Counted from the stretch's first letter, positions 8,587 through 16,942 are shown. The stretch is 64,000 bases of DNA from Microvirga pudoricolor (GCF_016892705.1 NZ_JAFEMB010000005.1:124001-188000), one strand, 5' to 3'. Translations and numbers: made by a program. The notes: generated from the letters alone by a model not told the origin.

Positions 8587-9207
8587 ATGTCCAAAGATTT
8601 CAGCGCCAGTTCGTTCGGCATGGCAGGGCACGACTCTTCCTTCGAATCCCCCAGGACTGATGCGGGACAGGACACGTCCGGCGAGAAGCCCCTCGATCTC
8701 GTCCAGATCAGCGGCCGGATCAAATGGTTCGACGTGGCCAAAGGCTTCGGATTCATCGTTCCGGACGACGGCAAGCCCGATGTGCTGCTCCATGTGACCT
8801 GCCTGCGCCGGGACGGATACCAGGCCGCGAACGAGGGCGCGCGCATCGTCGTCGAGGCGGTCCAGCGTCCGCGAGGATGGCAGGCCTTCCGCATCCTCTC
8901 CCTCGACCAGTCGACGGCGCTCCATCCCTCCGAGTTGCCCATGCCTCGCACTCATGTGCAGGTCACGCCGACGAGCAGCCTGGAGCCGGCCATCGTCAAA
9001 TGGTTCAACCGCCTGCGCGGGTTCGGCTTCCTTACGCAAGGTGAGGGCAGCCCGGACATTTTCGTTCACATGGAAACTCTGCGCCGTTACGGCATTGCCG
9101 AACTGAAACCGGGCGAGCGGGTTCTGGTGAGGTTCGGAGATGGGTCGAAGGGCCTGATGGCGGCGGAAGTCCGTCTGGCCGATATGACACTGCCCCAATC
9201 CCACTGA
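8587..9207 (+). CDS. Double cold-shock-domain protein
   Basis: This is a nucleic-acid-binding protein of 206 residues with two cold-shock domains. The first (near residues 38-105) has [14 protein letters not shown] and VLLHV; the second (near 135-205) has [14 protein letters not shown] and IFVHM. These are the RNP1 and RNP2 RNA-contacting motifs. The N-terminal ~35 residues are polar and probably disordered. Such two-domain proteins are common in Hyphomicrobiales and are assumed to act as RNA chaperones. The 110-base leader after the sirtuin gene holds no clear promoter. Confidence 0.88.
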   Translation: MSKDFSASSFGMAGHDSSFESPRTDAGQDTSGEKPLDLVQISGRIKWFDVAKGFGFIVPDDGKPDVLLHVTCLRRDGYQAANEGARIVVEAVQRPRGWQAFRILSLDQSTALHPSELPMPRTHVQVTPTSSLEPAIVKWFNRLRGFGFLTQGEGSPDIFVHMETLRRYGIAELKPGERVLVRFGDGSKGLMAAEVRLADMTLPQSH

Positions 9208-9228
9208 CGCTCGCGCGAGGATCGTTCC

Positions 9229-9684
9229 GTGTTTCGCGCTCTGGCCCGCCCATTTGCGGCTTTCTGCTTATTGCTGGCCTTCGCGGCTGCCGCCCACGCC
9301 CAGGTTTTCGAGCCGCTGACGATAGTGGCCACGGGCGGCCAGCGTCATTCCTTCCAAGTCGAGGTCGCCCGCAACGATGCCGACCGCGCTCAAGGCCTGA
9401 TGTTCCGGCGCACCATGGCGCCGGATCACGGCATGCTGTTCGACTTCGCCAAGGTCGCGCCGGTTTCGATGTGGATGCAGAACACATACCTTCCCCTGGA
9501 CATGCTCTTCATCCGCCAGGACGGCACCATCGCGCGGATCGCGGCCAATACCGAGCCATTGTCGACCCGCACCATATCATCGGGCGAGCCTGTACTTTCC
9601 GTTCTCGAATTGAATGCAGGGACGTCCGCACGGCTTGGGATCAAGGCCGGCGACAGGGTCGAGCATCCGCTTTTCAAGCGCTGA
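9229..9684 (+). CDS. Exported DUF192-family protein
   Basis: This is a 151-residue protein with a Sec signal peptide (MFRALARPFAAFCLLLAFAA, cleavage after AHA near residue 24) and a single DUF192 domain: RAQGLMFRR, MLFDF, VSMWMQNTYLPLDMLFI, VLELNAG. The family has no firmly known function. It starts with GTG behind GAGG at good spacing and lies 21 bases after the cold-shock gene, so the two may be cotranscribed. The protein should be periplasmic. Confidence 0.82.
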   Translation: MFRALARPFAAFCLLLAFAAAAHAQVFEPLTIVATGGQRHSFQVEVARNDADRAQGLMFRRTMAPDHGMLFDFAKVAPVSMWMQNTYLPLDMLFIRQDGTIARIAANTEPLSTRTISSGEPVLSVLELNAGTSARLGIKAGDRVEHPLFKR

Positions 9685-9840
9685 GATCCGTCGACGGCAT
9701 CGTCTCGGGCCCACCAATGGGCCGGCGCGGAGATTTCCGTCCTAGATCGGCCCCGGATTTCGATTCCTTCCAATCCAGGAACCGGAGGGCTTGCGCTCCC
9801 GTTCCCAGAACGATAGACGAACCAAGCTCTTGGTGAGGAT

Positions 9841-9917
9841 CGGGGTGTAGCGCAGTCTGGTAGCGCATCTGCTTTGGGAGCAGAGGGTCGCAGGTTCGAA
9901 TCCTGCCGCCCCGACCA
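9841..9917 (+). tRNA. tRNA-Pro (anticodon TGG)
   Basis: Acceptor arms CGGGGTG/CGCCCCG pair (with a G-T), followed by A and an encoded CCA. The anticodon stem TCTGC/GCAGA encloses TTTGGGA, giving anticodon TGG. The T arm GCAGGTTCGAATCCTGC is canonical. Confidence 0.95.
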
Positions 9918-9953
9918 TCCACCAACGGCACGACCAGGATTTTCGGTAAGCCC

Positions 9954-10259
9954 ATGCCCGCACGCATTTATAAGCCAGCGAAGGCCGCCACCCAGTCCGG
10001 AATGGCCCGGACCAAGCAATGGCTGCTCGTTTTCGAGCAGGATAAGCCCCGGGAGATCGAACCGCTCATGGGCTGGACCAGCTCCGGCGACACCCGCCAG
10101 CAGCTCCGCCTGTGGTTCGATACGCAGGAGGAGGCTGTGGCTTACGCGGAGCGGGAAGGGATTCCTTACCGGGTCGAGGAGCCCCACGACATCAAGCGGC
10201 GCCTGATGTCCTATTCCGACAACTTCAAGTTCAACCGGGTTGGTCCCTGGACCCATTGA
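9954..10259 (+). CDS. NADH-ubiquinone oxidoreductase accessory subunit (NDUFS4-like, ETC complex I)
   Basis: This is a 101-residue homologue of the eukaryotic complex I subunit NDUFS4, part of the peripheral arm at the inner membrane. It begins with ARIYKPAKAATQSG and continues with WLLVFE, GWTSSGDTRQQLRLWF, EAVAYAEREGIPYRVEEP and FKFNRVGPWTH, the whole conserved block of the family. This subunit is an alphaproteobacterial trait, which supports the taxonomic placement. It lies between tRNA-Pro and tRNA-Arg, away from the nuo operon. Confidence 0.9.
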   Translation: MPARIYKPAKAATQSGMARTKQWLLVFEQDKPREIEPLMGWTSSGDTRQQLRLWFDTQEEAVAYAEREGIPYRVEEPHDIKRRLMSYSDNFKFNRVGPWTH

Positions 10260-10278
10260 TCGCGCCGAGATGCCCCAC

Positions 10279-10355
10279 GGCCCCGTAGCTCAACCGGATA
10301 GAGCAGCCGCCTTCTAAGCGGCAGGTTACAGGTTCGATTCCTGTCGGGGTCGCCA
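10279..10355 (+). tRNA. tRNA-Arg (anticodon TCT)
   Basis: GGCCCCG pairs with CGGGGTC at the acceptor, with discriminator G and encoded CCA. The anticodon stem GCCGC/GCGGC encloses CTTCTAA (anticodon TCT). The T arm ACAGGTTCGATTCCTGT is standard. Confidence 0.95.
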
Positions 10356-10636
10356 CTCTCGGATTTTCCGGGCCGTGGGGCCGGCATTCCACCACCCTCA
10401 GCATCCGGTCTTTTCGCCGCCAAGGGGCGGCATCTGGTCCTCGAGCACGGATCATGAGTCGTTCGGCGGCCGCCAGAGACAAATTTCTCTCCTTCCGGCG
10501 CATTTCGACCCTTCCGTCAGGTCTCCCGGAACATATGTAATTTGTTGACCTCTCCCTGTCGTGCCATGGGAGGAGTTTGTTCCGCCTACCGCCTACCGCC
10601 TCCGCCTGCTCTCAACCGCATCCCAAGGGGATCCAG

Positions 10637-12154
10637 ATGGCGTTTTCCGGCAACGTGGCAGCTTTGGCTGAAACTCCCTCTGTAGCGGGAAGCGGCGATG
10701 TTGCGGACGATCCGACCTTTTGGATCAACCGCAACGATCCGGCCGCCAGTTACATCATCGGAACGAGCAAGCACCCCAGCCAGGGCGGACTCTACGTTTA
10801 CGACCTGCAAGGCCGTCAGGTCGATCACTACGCGGCAGGCGAAGCGTTGAACAACGGTGATCTGCGCTACGACTTCGACCTCGGCGGCAGCCTCATCGAC
10901 CTCTATGGTGCGACGAACCGAAAGACCAACCAGATCGACTTCTTCACGCTCGACGCCGGTGGAGACCTGCAGAAGCTCGGCTCCGTTCCGAGCGGCATCA
11001 GTGGCGTCTATGGCTTCAGTTTGGCCAAGGTGGACGATACGCTCTACGCCTTCGTGACCCATCGCAACAGCGGCGTCGTCAACCAGCTCGAAATTTACGA
11101 CGACAATGGCTCGCTGGCCTCGAAGCTGGTTCGGAGCTTCGATGTGGGGTCCGTCGCCGAGGGCGTCGTAGTGGACGACCGCACCGGAGCCGTCTACATC
11201 TCCCAGGAGAGTACCGGCATCTGGCGCTATGACGTGGATCCGGAGACAGGCTCCGCCCGCACCCTGGTCGCGGAGGTCGGCACAAGCGGACTCCGAGCCG
11301 ATGTCGAAGGGCTGGCGATCTATGAAGGGCAGGACGGCGCAGGATATCTCGTCGCATCCAGCCAAGGCAGCGACAGCTATTCGGTCTTCGACCGGGCCTC
11401 GAACAGCTATCTCGGCAGTTTCAAGGTCGCGGCGAATGGCGGCATCGATGCGGCGTCGGACACGGATGGCGTCGCCGTTACGGGACAGAATCTAGGTGAC
11501 GTCTACGAGCAAGGGATGTTGGTCGTCCACGACAGCAGCAATAGCGGAGGCGCCACGAGTAACTTCAAGCTCGTGCCCTGGTCAGGCATCGCGGCCCTGA
11601 TCGGTCAGGAGACGCCTCCCGATTCCCCGCCTCCTCAACAGCCGGAGGAGCCGAATCCTGAACCTCAGACGGACGATCCGACGTTTCAATCGGTAAATTG
11701 GGCCGGGAGTGCCGGGGCCGACACCGCCATCGGCAACGCTCTCGACAATGTCATGGACGGGAATTTCGGCAACGACCTGCTCAAAGGGGGAGCCGGGAAC
11801 GACCGGATCGACGGTGATTATGGAGCCGATACCCTGTGGGGTGGATCGGGCAAGGACGTGTTCGTCTTCATGCATTCGAGAGCCACCAACGGCGACGTGA
11901 TCAAGGATTTCGTTCAGGGCGAGGATATGATCGATCTCAGCGGGATCGATGCCGACAAGGGTCGCGCGGGCAATCAGGACTACGAGTTCATCGGAGACGC
12001 GCCCATCGCACGCGTCGGCCAGGTGTCCTTCGTCCAGGATGCCGCCGAGAATCGGACTTACCTTTACGGAAACTCCACCGGCACCACGGCTCCGGAATTC
12101 AGGTTGATCGTGGAGGGCCTCCACACATTTACCGTGGCCGACTTCGTTCTGTAA
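10637..12154 (+). CDS. Secreted beta-propeller phytase with C-terminal RTX repeats
   Basis: The first ~350 residues match beta-propeller (3-)phytase, which uses calcium to cleave phosphate from phytate outside the cell: DDPTFWIN, the K/GGLYVYDLQG strand, NNGDLRYDF and YGATNRKTNQIDFF. A proline-rich linker (PPDSPPPQQPEEP) leads to glycine/aspartate nonapeptides of the hemolysin type (GNFGNDLLKGGAGNDRIDG) near residues 375-412. The protein ends ADFVL, an acidic residue plus hydrophobics as in type I secretion signals, and has no N-terminal signal peptide. ATG 10637 follows AAGGGGAT; an upstream in-frame start at 10577 adds no recognisable sequence. No type I transporter genes are in the window. 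Confidence 0.85.
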   Translation: MAFSGNVAALAETPSVAGSGDVADDPTFWINRNDPAASYIIGTSKHPSQGGLYVYDLQGRQVDHYAAGEALNNGDLRYDFDLGGSLIDLYGATNRKTNQIDFFTLDAGGDLQKLGSVPSGISGVYGFSLAKVDDTLYAFVTHRNSGVVNQLEIYDDNGSLASKLVRSFDVGSVAEGVVVDDRTGAVYISQESTGIWRYDVDPETGSARTLVAEVGTSGLRADVEGLAIYEGQDGAGYLVASSQGSDSYSVFDRASNSYLGSFKVAANGGIDAASDTDGVAVTGQNLGDVYEQGMLVVHDSSNSGGATSNFKLVPWSGIAALIGQETPPDSPPPQQPEEPNPEPQTDDPTFQSVNWAGSAGADTAIGNALDNVMDGNFGNDLLKGGAGNDRIDGDYGADTLWGGSGKDVFVFMHSRATNGDVIKDFVQGEDMIDLSGIDADKGRAGNQDYEFIGDAPIARVGQVSFVQDAAENRTYLYGNSTGTTAPEFRLIVEGLHTFTVADFVL

Positions 12155-12275
12155 CGGGATCGGGTGCGGTCTCACACACCTCCTTCGGTATCCCGGAAAC
12201 CTGTGCGGTTCGTCGCGAGTTGGGGTAGCAAGCTCGAATGAGCCGGGGACGCGACATTCGCACAGGGGCACTTCC

Positions 12276-12506
12276 ATGTTGAACGACAGGCCACTTCAAG
12301 GTTTGAGGCTCTCGAACACGCTCATCCCGTGTCCCGAAGCCGCAGCTCAGGTCGCCGGACATCTTCTGAGGCACATTTATGCCGATCTGATCGATGCCGA
12401 GCAGCCGGAGCTATTCAAGTCTCTGATCCTGCAACTGGAGGCGCGAGAGATGATTGGCCGGGCGAGAACCGGCTCCGAGTGCCCGCAAACGGCCGGGCCG
12501 GCTTAA
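12276..12506 (+). CDS. NepR-like small protein, diverged
   Basis: This 76-residue protein starts behind AGGGGC at 8 bases. Its core (AGHLLRHIYADLIDAEQP, then a Leu-rich helix) resembles the NepR helix pair, in which LGxxLRxxYxxxvxExvP is typical. It aligns from its start with the small protein at 13391 (LNDRPLQGLRLSNTL against LSNDRDFRELRLPNTL), so the two are paralogues. NepR proteins bind the sigma factor EcfG as anti-sigma factors in the alphaproteobacterial general stress response. This copy has lost the VPD step after the glutamate, so it may not act on a sigma factor. The function is inferred. Confidence 0.55.
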   Translation: MLNDRPLQGLRLSNTLIPCPEAAAQVAGHLLRHIYADLIDAEQPELFKSLILQLEAREMIGRARTGSECPQTAGPA

Positions 12507-12554
12507 GACAGCGTTAACCGTCGAAGCGCAACATCGGCATCCGGGAGATGCGTG

Positions 12555-12971
12555 ATGGAAGCTCATTCTCATCCTCGACAAACCGTTCTCGTCGTCGACG
12601 ACGACCCCATCTCCGGAGGCCTGCTCGTCCAGATTCTCCGGATGGGCGGCTTCGAAGCCGTCCGAACCGCCTGCGCCAGCCACGGGCTGCTCACGCTCTG
12701 CAAGGCGCGCGCCGGTGTCGACTGGCTGGTCACGAAGCTTGAGATGCCAGGCCTGATCGACGCCTGGATCCTGGCAGATGAGTTCCATCGACATCAGGCC
12801 GATAGACCCGTGGTTCTCTTGACCGATTCACCCACCGGCTGCGACGCACCCGCGATCGATGCCGTCGCTGCCCCGGCAGGGTCTCCAATGTTGGTCGTGG
12901 AGGCGCTTCAGGCGCTGGCGCAGCCCCGCCGCCCAGCGCCGCCCTCCCTCGAGATTTCGAGAGCCGCCTAG
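12555..12971 (+). CDS. Degenerate response-regulator receiver domain protein
   Basis: This is a stand-alone receiver fold of 138 residues. It keeps strand 1 and the acidic pocket (TVLVVDDDPISG) and the Thr of strand 4 (VVLLTDSP), but the phospho-acceptor position in VTKLEMP, normally VTDLEMP, is lysine. The usual KP after strand 5 is also missing (APAGSP). It is therefore unlikely to be phosphorylated in the classic way and may act by protein contact alone. ATG 12555 sits 7 bases after GGGAG; a GTG lies directly before it. It is placed between two NepR-like genes. Confidence 0.75.
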   Translation: MEAHSHPRQTVLVVDDDPISGGLLVQILRMGGFEAVRTACASHGLLTLCKARAGVDWLVTKLEMPGLIDAWILADEFHRHQADRPVVLLTDSPTGCDAPAIDAVAAPAGSPMLVVEALQALAQPRRPAPPSLEISRAA

Positions 12972-12979
12972 AAGTCGGG

Positions 12980-13192
12980 TCAGCTCGTGCGCTCCGGCTC
13001 CTGAGTCCAAGTCTCGATCGCGACGCGAATGTCGCTCGGCAGGTCGTAGATGCCGCGGTCGTTCTCCGCAATCGAGGAAATGACGGCCGCATATTCGTCA
13101 ATTCGGCGAGCCTGAGCCGAGGCGGGATCCTCAGTCAGGAAGGAATCGGTTGAACAGACCATTAAGGACAAAATCCCTAGCAATGCACGCAT
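12980..13192 (-). CDS. Small exported protein of unknown function
   Basis: This is a 70-residue frame starting at an ATG preceded by GGGAGTC. Its first ~20 residues (MRALLGILSLMVCSTDSFL) look like a short signal peptide, followed by a polar part (RRIDEYAAVISSIAENDRGI, then DLPSDIRVAIETWTQEPE). No family is recognised. It faces left between the pseudo-receiver and the second NepR-like gene. The frame is open further upstream to 13264 but that part has no signal-like start. The coding call rests only on the start site and composition. Confidence 0.45.
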   Translation of the reverse strand: MRALLGILSLMVCSTDSFLTEDPASAQARRIDEYAAVISSIAENDRGIYDLPSDIRVAIETWTQEPERTS

Positions 13193-13390
13193 AGGCGATG
13201 ACTCCCATGTCGTTAGGGAAGCAGCTTGGCTTCTCAGAAGTCTCTGAGGCGTGCGGGCGCGCACCCGCCGGATGCCTTATCCGGGCGTGGCTTTCCCGCC
13301 ACGGGAGAGCACGGACGCTGCGGCCAAGCTGAAACCGATGGGAGCCGCAGGAGTTCAACCACCACGCCTTGTGGGAACTTTGGCTTTGAA

Positions 13391-13609
13391 ATGAGTGCTG
13401 CCATGCTGTCAAACGATAGAGATTTCAGGGAGTTGCGTCTTCCTAACACGCTGCAGCTTACGCCTGACCACACGTCCCTGGTCGTCGGCCGGCTTTTGCG
13501 CGAGCATTACCAGCGGCTCGTCGAGGAGGACGTTCCCGACCGGCTGCGCAACCTCCTGAACCAAATCGACGACAGAGAACGCGCTGCCATGCATGCCAGC
13601 GCACGTTGA
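13391..13609 (+). CDS. NepR-like small protein (putative anti-sigma factor)
   Basis: This is a 72-residue protein whose core VVGRLLREHYQRLVEEDVPD, followed by RLRNLLNQIDDRE, closely matches the NepR pattern of two helices joined at a ProAsp step. NepR holds EcfG inactive until phosphorylated PhyR takes it away. Neither ecfG nor phyR lies beside it here, so this would be an orphan copy. A start at 13403 (MLSNDRD) aligns better with the start of its paralogue at 12276; neither ATG has a strong ribosome site. The function is inferred from the motif. Confidence 0.65.
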   Translation: MSAAMLSNDRDFRELRLPNTLQLTPDHTSLVVGRLLREHYQRLVEEDVPDRLRNLLNQIDDRERAAMHASAR

Positions 13610-13625
13610 GCCGGGTGTATTCTCC

Positions 13626-16600
13626 TCAAACGAAGAATAGATCCGTTTGGGGAAGTTCGATGTTGTTGTGCCAAATCTGGCTCCCCGCCTTGGCGAACAC
13701 GAAGAAGGAATTGTCCGTGTGGGAGCCGACATTATGCGCTGGAAGCTGAGGATCCGTGAAGGCGAGGCCTGGGCTCGATAGGGCGACGGATCCGAGGTCC
13801 GACGGATTGAACGTCAGATTTCCCGTGCTCACCTTCTTGTAATAGATGTCCTTCGGGCTGCCCGTGTGATCCTGATAGAAAATGTAGAGCTCGTTGTTCG
13901 TGTCGTCGAGCACGAGAGACGGCCGGCTGGGATCATGTTCCGCTCCACCGTTCACGACCTTGGCTGGCGTGCTCCAACTCCCGGGACGCCCGGACGTGAG
14001 CCAGATGGCGTTCTTGTCGTCCTTCATGGCGATATACACGGTATTGCCGTGAGCCACCGCCGAGATGTGGTTGTCGATCGCGACCTGACTTGACGTGGCG
14101 ATCGTGCTCACGGCCCAACCACTGGCGTAGTCCGACGAGAAGCTGACATTATGCGTCGCCATCTTCCAACTGTTCGTCGCGCCGTCCGCGCTATAGGCGA
14201 TGGCCACCTTCGTGACGCCGCCATCGGTGTAGGTGACGAAATCGGCTTTGCTGTCCCCGTTCGAGCCACCGTTTCGGACCGTTCCGGTGTCAACGGTTGT
14301 TTCCGCCCAGGTTGAGAGGCTGGTGTCGGTCGCGTAGGCAACATGCAGGCCGACCGTGCCGACCGTCGTCGACCCGATGGACGACAGAAGCGGATTCCCG
14401 TTTGTATCGAGGCCGAGAGCGATCTCGCTGTTGGAAGCCCAATTGCCGCTTGTGAGACCGCTTGCCGCGCTGACGCGGATATCCGCCGTCATCAGCCAGC
14501 TCTCGTGTTCCTGATCGTAAGCGAAGCGGTACAGGTGGGGTTCGACCGTACTCGGCCCGTGGTTCAGGACCCAGAGCACGTCGCGTTCATCGTCGAAGGC
14601 GATGTCCGCTCGCGCCCGGTTGTTCAGCATGTTGCCGCTGGCCTTCTCCCAAACGCCATCGTCATACTCGTGGATGGACCAGTTCGCTCCATCGGGCAGC
14701 ACCGCCCACCATTCGCCGTCATGGTAGAAGCTCTTGCGGGCGTTCGTGTGCTCGAACGTTCGAGTCTCGCCCCCCGTAAAGGTCGTCGCGCGTCCCGGAA
14801 CCCCAACGCCACCCGGCGTCGTCGTCGGCGCGATAGAGATGCTGAAGGCTCCCAGTGTCCCGGCGGCGGCTGCGTTACCGGCGTGGTCCAAGACGGCGCC
14901 CTGCTTGAGACTGACAGCGTGGCTTCCGTTATCGATCGGCGTGAACCCGCCGGGCGACGACAGCGTGTAAGTCGCCGTGACCGACCCATTGGCGTTCGCG
15001 GCGGTCGTCACCCCTGTGACCGTGACGCTGCCCGGCCCTGAGACCTCCAAGTCGTCCAGGCCGATGCTCGCGGGATCGATCCCGGACCCACCGACTTCGT
15101 CCGTGTAAACCACTTCAATCGTGTGAGTTTGGCTAGCGCTGCTCAGGTTCGGCAGAGTGGCGCTGGCGGTGGGCGCGGTCTTGTCCTGTGGCGGAGGAGG
15201 GGGGTCCACTTTCACCGTGTAAGTGACCACAAGCTGTGGCTTGATGGACGCCTCGGATGCATTGAAATCCCAGCCATCGGAGCCGAGCGACTTCAGCATC
15301 CAGCCGTGGTTGGCCTCGCCGTCCGCCCAGGCCTGAACGCTCGTGGTGACATCCACGTTCGTGGCGCCGACGAGGGTCTTGCCGGTATTGGCGTCCGCAG
15401 CCGCCCGCGCCTCGACGCCGTCGGTCTGGATCCCGTTGTTGCCGAACGTGTTCCAGGTCGCGGCCGCGTCCCAGGATTGCAGCATCCGGTGGAAGGTCGC
15501 GCCGTCGCCCTTGTTCGTCGTCTGCAGCGTCAGGACCGCGGAGGTGATCTTGGCGCCCACGGGAATCTGGCCTGTGCCGCTGCCGATCAGGCCCGAGAAC
15601 ATCAGCAGGGACTGGACGTCCGTGTCGACGCCGATGGTTGCCGTCGTCGCGTAGCTGCGCGTCGGCGAGGTCGACTTGATATTGGTGTCCTGCGCCCCCG
15701 AGTAGCCCCCGACGCCCTGCTGGAAGCTCACCGTTTGAGGCTGGGAGGTGGGGGGAGGCGGCTCGGGAGTGGGGTTCGGGATATCAACCGTGAAGGACGC
15801 GAGCGTTTTCGCCAACGCGGCGTTGCCTGCGAGATCCGAGACCTCGTTCGCCTTGAGCGATACGGAGTAGGTGCCGTTATCGGCGAACGTGAAGCCATCG
15901 GGAGAGGCGAGGGTGTAGGTGGCGGAGACCGTCCCGTCACCCGCGACGGATGTCGTGACCCCCGTCACGGCAATTCCGCCCGAGACAGCGATATCGTTAA
16001 TGTCGATCTTGGTGACATCGACACCCGTACCGCCTGCCTGGTCCTGGTAGGTGACGACCACGGTGTGGTCCTGCCGGGCCGTCGTCACATTGGCTGCAAG
16101 CCCGCTGGCGGTGGGCGGGGTCGTATCAACGGGCGGCGGCGGGGGCGGCTGGTCGTCGAGCGTGTAGGTCACAACCAGGCGTGGTCTGACGGACGCCTCG
16201 GATGCGTTGAAGTCCCAGCCGTCGGAGCCGAGCGACTTCAGCATCCAGCCGTGGTTGGCCTCGCCGTCCGCCCAGGCCTGAACGCTCGTGGTGACATCCA
16301 CGTTCGTGGCGCCGACGAGGGTCTTGCCGGTATTGGCGTCCGCAGCCGCCCGCGCCTCGACGCCGTCGGTCTGGATCCCGTTGTTGCCGAACGTGTTCCA
16401 GGTCGCGGCCGCGTCCCAGGATTGCAGCATCCGGTGGAAGGTCGCGCCGTCGCCCTTGTTCGTCGTCTGCAGCGTCAGGACCGCGGAGGTGATCTTGGCG
16501 CCCACGGGAATCTGGCCTGTGCCGCTGCCGATCAGGCCCGAGAACATCAGCAGGGACTGGACGTCCGTGTCGACGCCGATGGTTGCCGTCGTCGCGTAGC

Positions 16601-16697
16601 TGCGCGTCGGCGAGGTCGACTTGATGTTGGTGTCCTGCACCCCCGAGTAGCCTCCGACGCCCTGCTGGAAGCTCACCGTTTGAGGCTGCGATGCCAT
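13626..16697 (-). CDS. Large secreted/surface protein: two DNRLRE domains, two Ig-like domains, C-terminal propeller-like region
   Basis: The 1023-residue protein reads, in order: DNRLRE-type jelly-roll domain (near 1-182, with the RMLQSWDAAATWN stretch), Ig-like domain (190-310, starting TTPPTAS), a second almost identical DNRLRE domain (319-500), a second Ig-like domain (505-640, TAPTASATLP), and a β-rich region (645-1023) with repeated W and SWSTP-type strands resembling sialidase/BNR propellers. Proline-rich linkers (PPPPPP) separate modules. There is no signal peptide; the end DLFFV fits a type I secretion signal. DNRLRE domains occur in proteins that bind or cut polysaccharide, so an adhesin or glycan-active role is likely. 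The gene lies upstream of a polysaccharide flippase locus. The DNA copies of the DNRLRE part are 945 bases apart. Confidence 0.8.
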   Translation of the reverse strand: MASQPQTVSFQQGVGGYSGVQDTNIKSTSPTRSYATTATIGVDTDVQSLLMFSGLIGSGTGQIPVGAKITSAVLTLQTTNKGDGATFHRMLQSWDAAATWNTFGNNGIQTDGVEARAAADANTGKTLVGATNVDVTTSVQAWADGEANHGWMLKSLGSDGWDFNASEASVRPRLVVTYTLDDQPPPPPPVDTTPPTASGLAANVTTARQDHTVVVTYQDQAGGTGVDVTKIDINDIAVSGGIAVTGVTTSVAGDGTVSATYTLASPDGFTFADNGTYSVSLKANEVSDLAGNAALAKTLASFTVDIPNPTPEPPPPTSQPQTVSFQQGVGGYSGAQDTNIKSTSPTRSYATTATIGVDTDVQSLLMFSGLIGSGTGQIPVGAKITSAVLTLQTTNKGDGATFHRMLQSWDAAATWNTFGNNGIQTDGVEARAAADANTGKTLVGATNVDVTTSVQAWADGEANHGWMLKSLGSDGWDFNASEASIKPQLVVTYTVKVDPPPPPQDKTAPTASATLPNLSSASQTHTIEVVYTDEVGGSGIDPASIGLDDLEVSGPGSVTVTGVTTAANANGSVTATYTLSSPGGFTPIDNGSHAVSLKQGAVLDHAGNAAAAGTLGAFSISIAPTTTPGGVGVPGRATTFTGGETRTFEHTNARKSFYHDGEWWAVLPDGANWSIHEYDDGVWEKASGNMLNNRARADIAFDDERDVLWVLNHGPSTVEPHLYRFAYDQEHESWLMTADIRVSAASGLTSGNWASNSEIALGLDTNGNPLLSSIGSTTVGTVGLHVAYATDTSLSTWAETTVDTGTVRNGGSNGDSKADFVTYTDGGVTKVAIAYSADGATNSWKMATHNVSFSSDYASGWAVSTIATSSQVAIDNHISAVAHGNTVYIAMKDDKNAIWLTSGRPGSWSTPAKVVNGGAEHDPSRPSLVLDDTNNELYIFYQDHTGSPKDIYYKKVSTGNLTFNPSDLGSVALSSPGLAFTDPQLPAHNVGSHTDNSFFVFAKAGSQIWHNNIELPQTDLFFV
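15216..15743 (-). repeat. Direct repeat copy B (second DNRLRE domain)
   Basis: This ~528-base segment repeats 16161-16688 at a constant offset of 945 bases, which is 315 codons. Bases 15279-15680 match 16224-16625 without a mismatch in my line-by-line reading (402 bases). Scattered changes occur only at both edges, for example 15278, 15681 and 15694. Confidence 0.9.
16161..16688 (-). repeat. Direct repeat copy A (first DNRLRE domain)
   Basis: This is the partner of the copy at 15216-15743, same orientation and same reading frame. The intervening DNA codes for the Ig-like domain, so the repeating unit is DNRLRE plus Ig-like. Recombination between copies would remove or add exactly 315 codons in frame. 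Confidence 0.9.
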
Positions 16698-16942
16698 GAC
16701 CCGTCTCCTGCCTAGCCCGATACGTGTGGGTTCTTGTTGTCGGCATCAGAATCGTTGGCTTGGAAGGTATTGCGCCGCGGCTCGTGCCATAAGGATAGTG
16801 TTGCCTGAGCGCGCCGCGCTCATTAACATTTCATGCTTCTGTCAAGTCAAAGGATTTATGGTTGACGAAGCTTTAAGAGGGATAGGCATCATGCCCTCCG
16901 GGTACCCCGGAAGGCTTAGGGTTCGGCTCGCACCTTCGTCCG

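Noticed and set aside
12195..12221. EcfG-type promoter (GGAAAC, 17 bases, AGTT) before the first NepR-like gene
   Set aside because: It differs from the GGAAC-N16/17-CGTT consensus in both boxes; too weak to call though suggestive.
15123..16715. Long antisense open frame (530 codons) across the DNRLRE gene, with two identical inner frames
   Set aside because: It is the mirror of the real gene in high-GC DNA; the protein is Arg/Gly-rich with no family features, and its repeats only reflect the DNA duplication.
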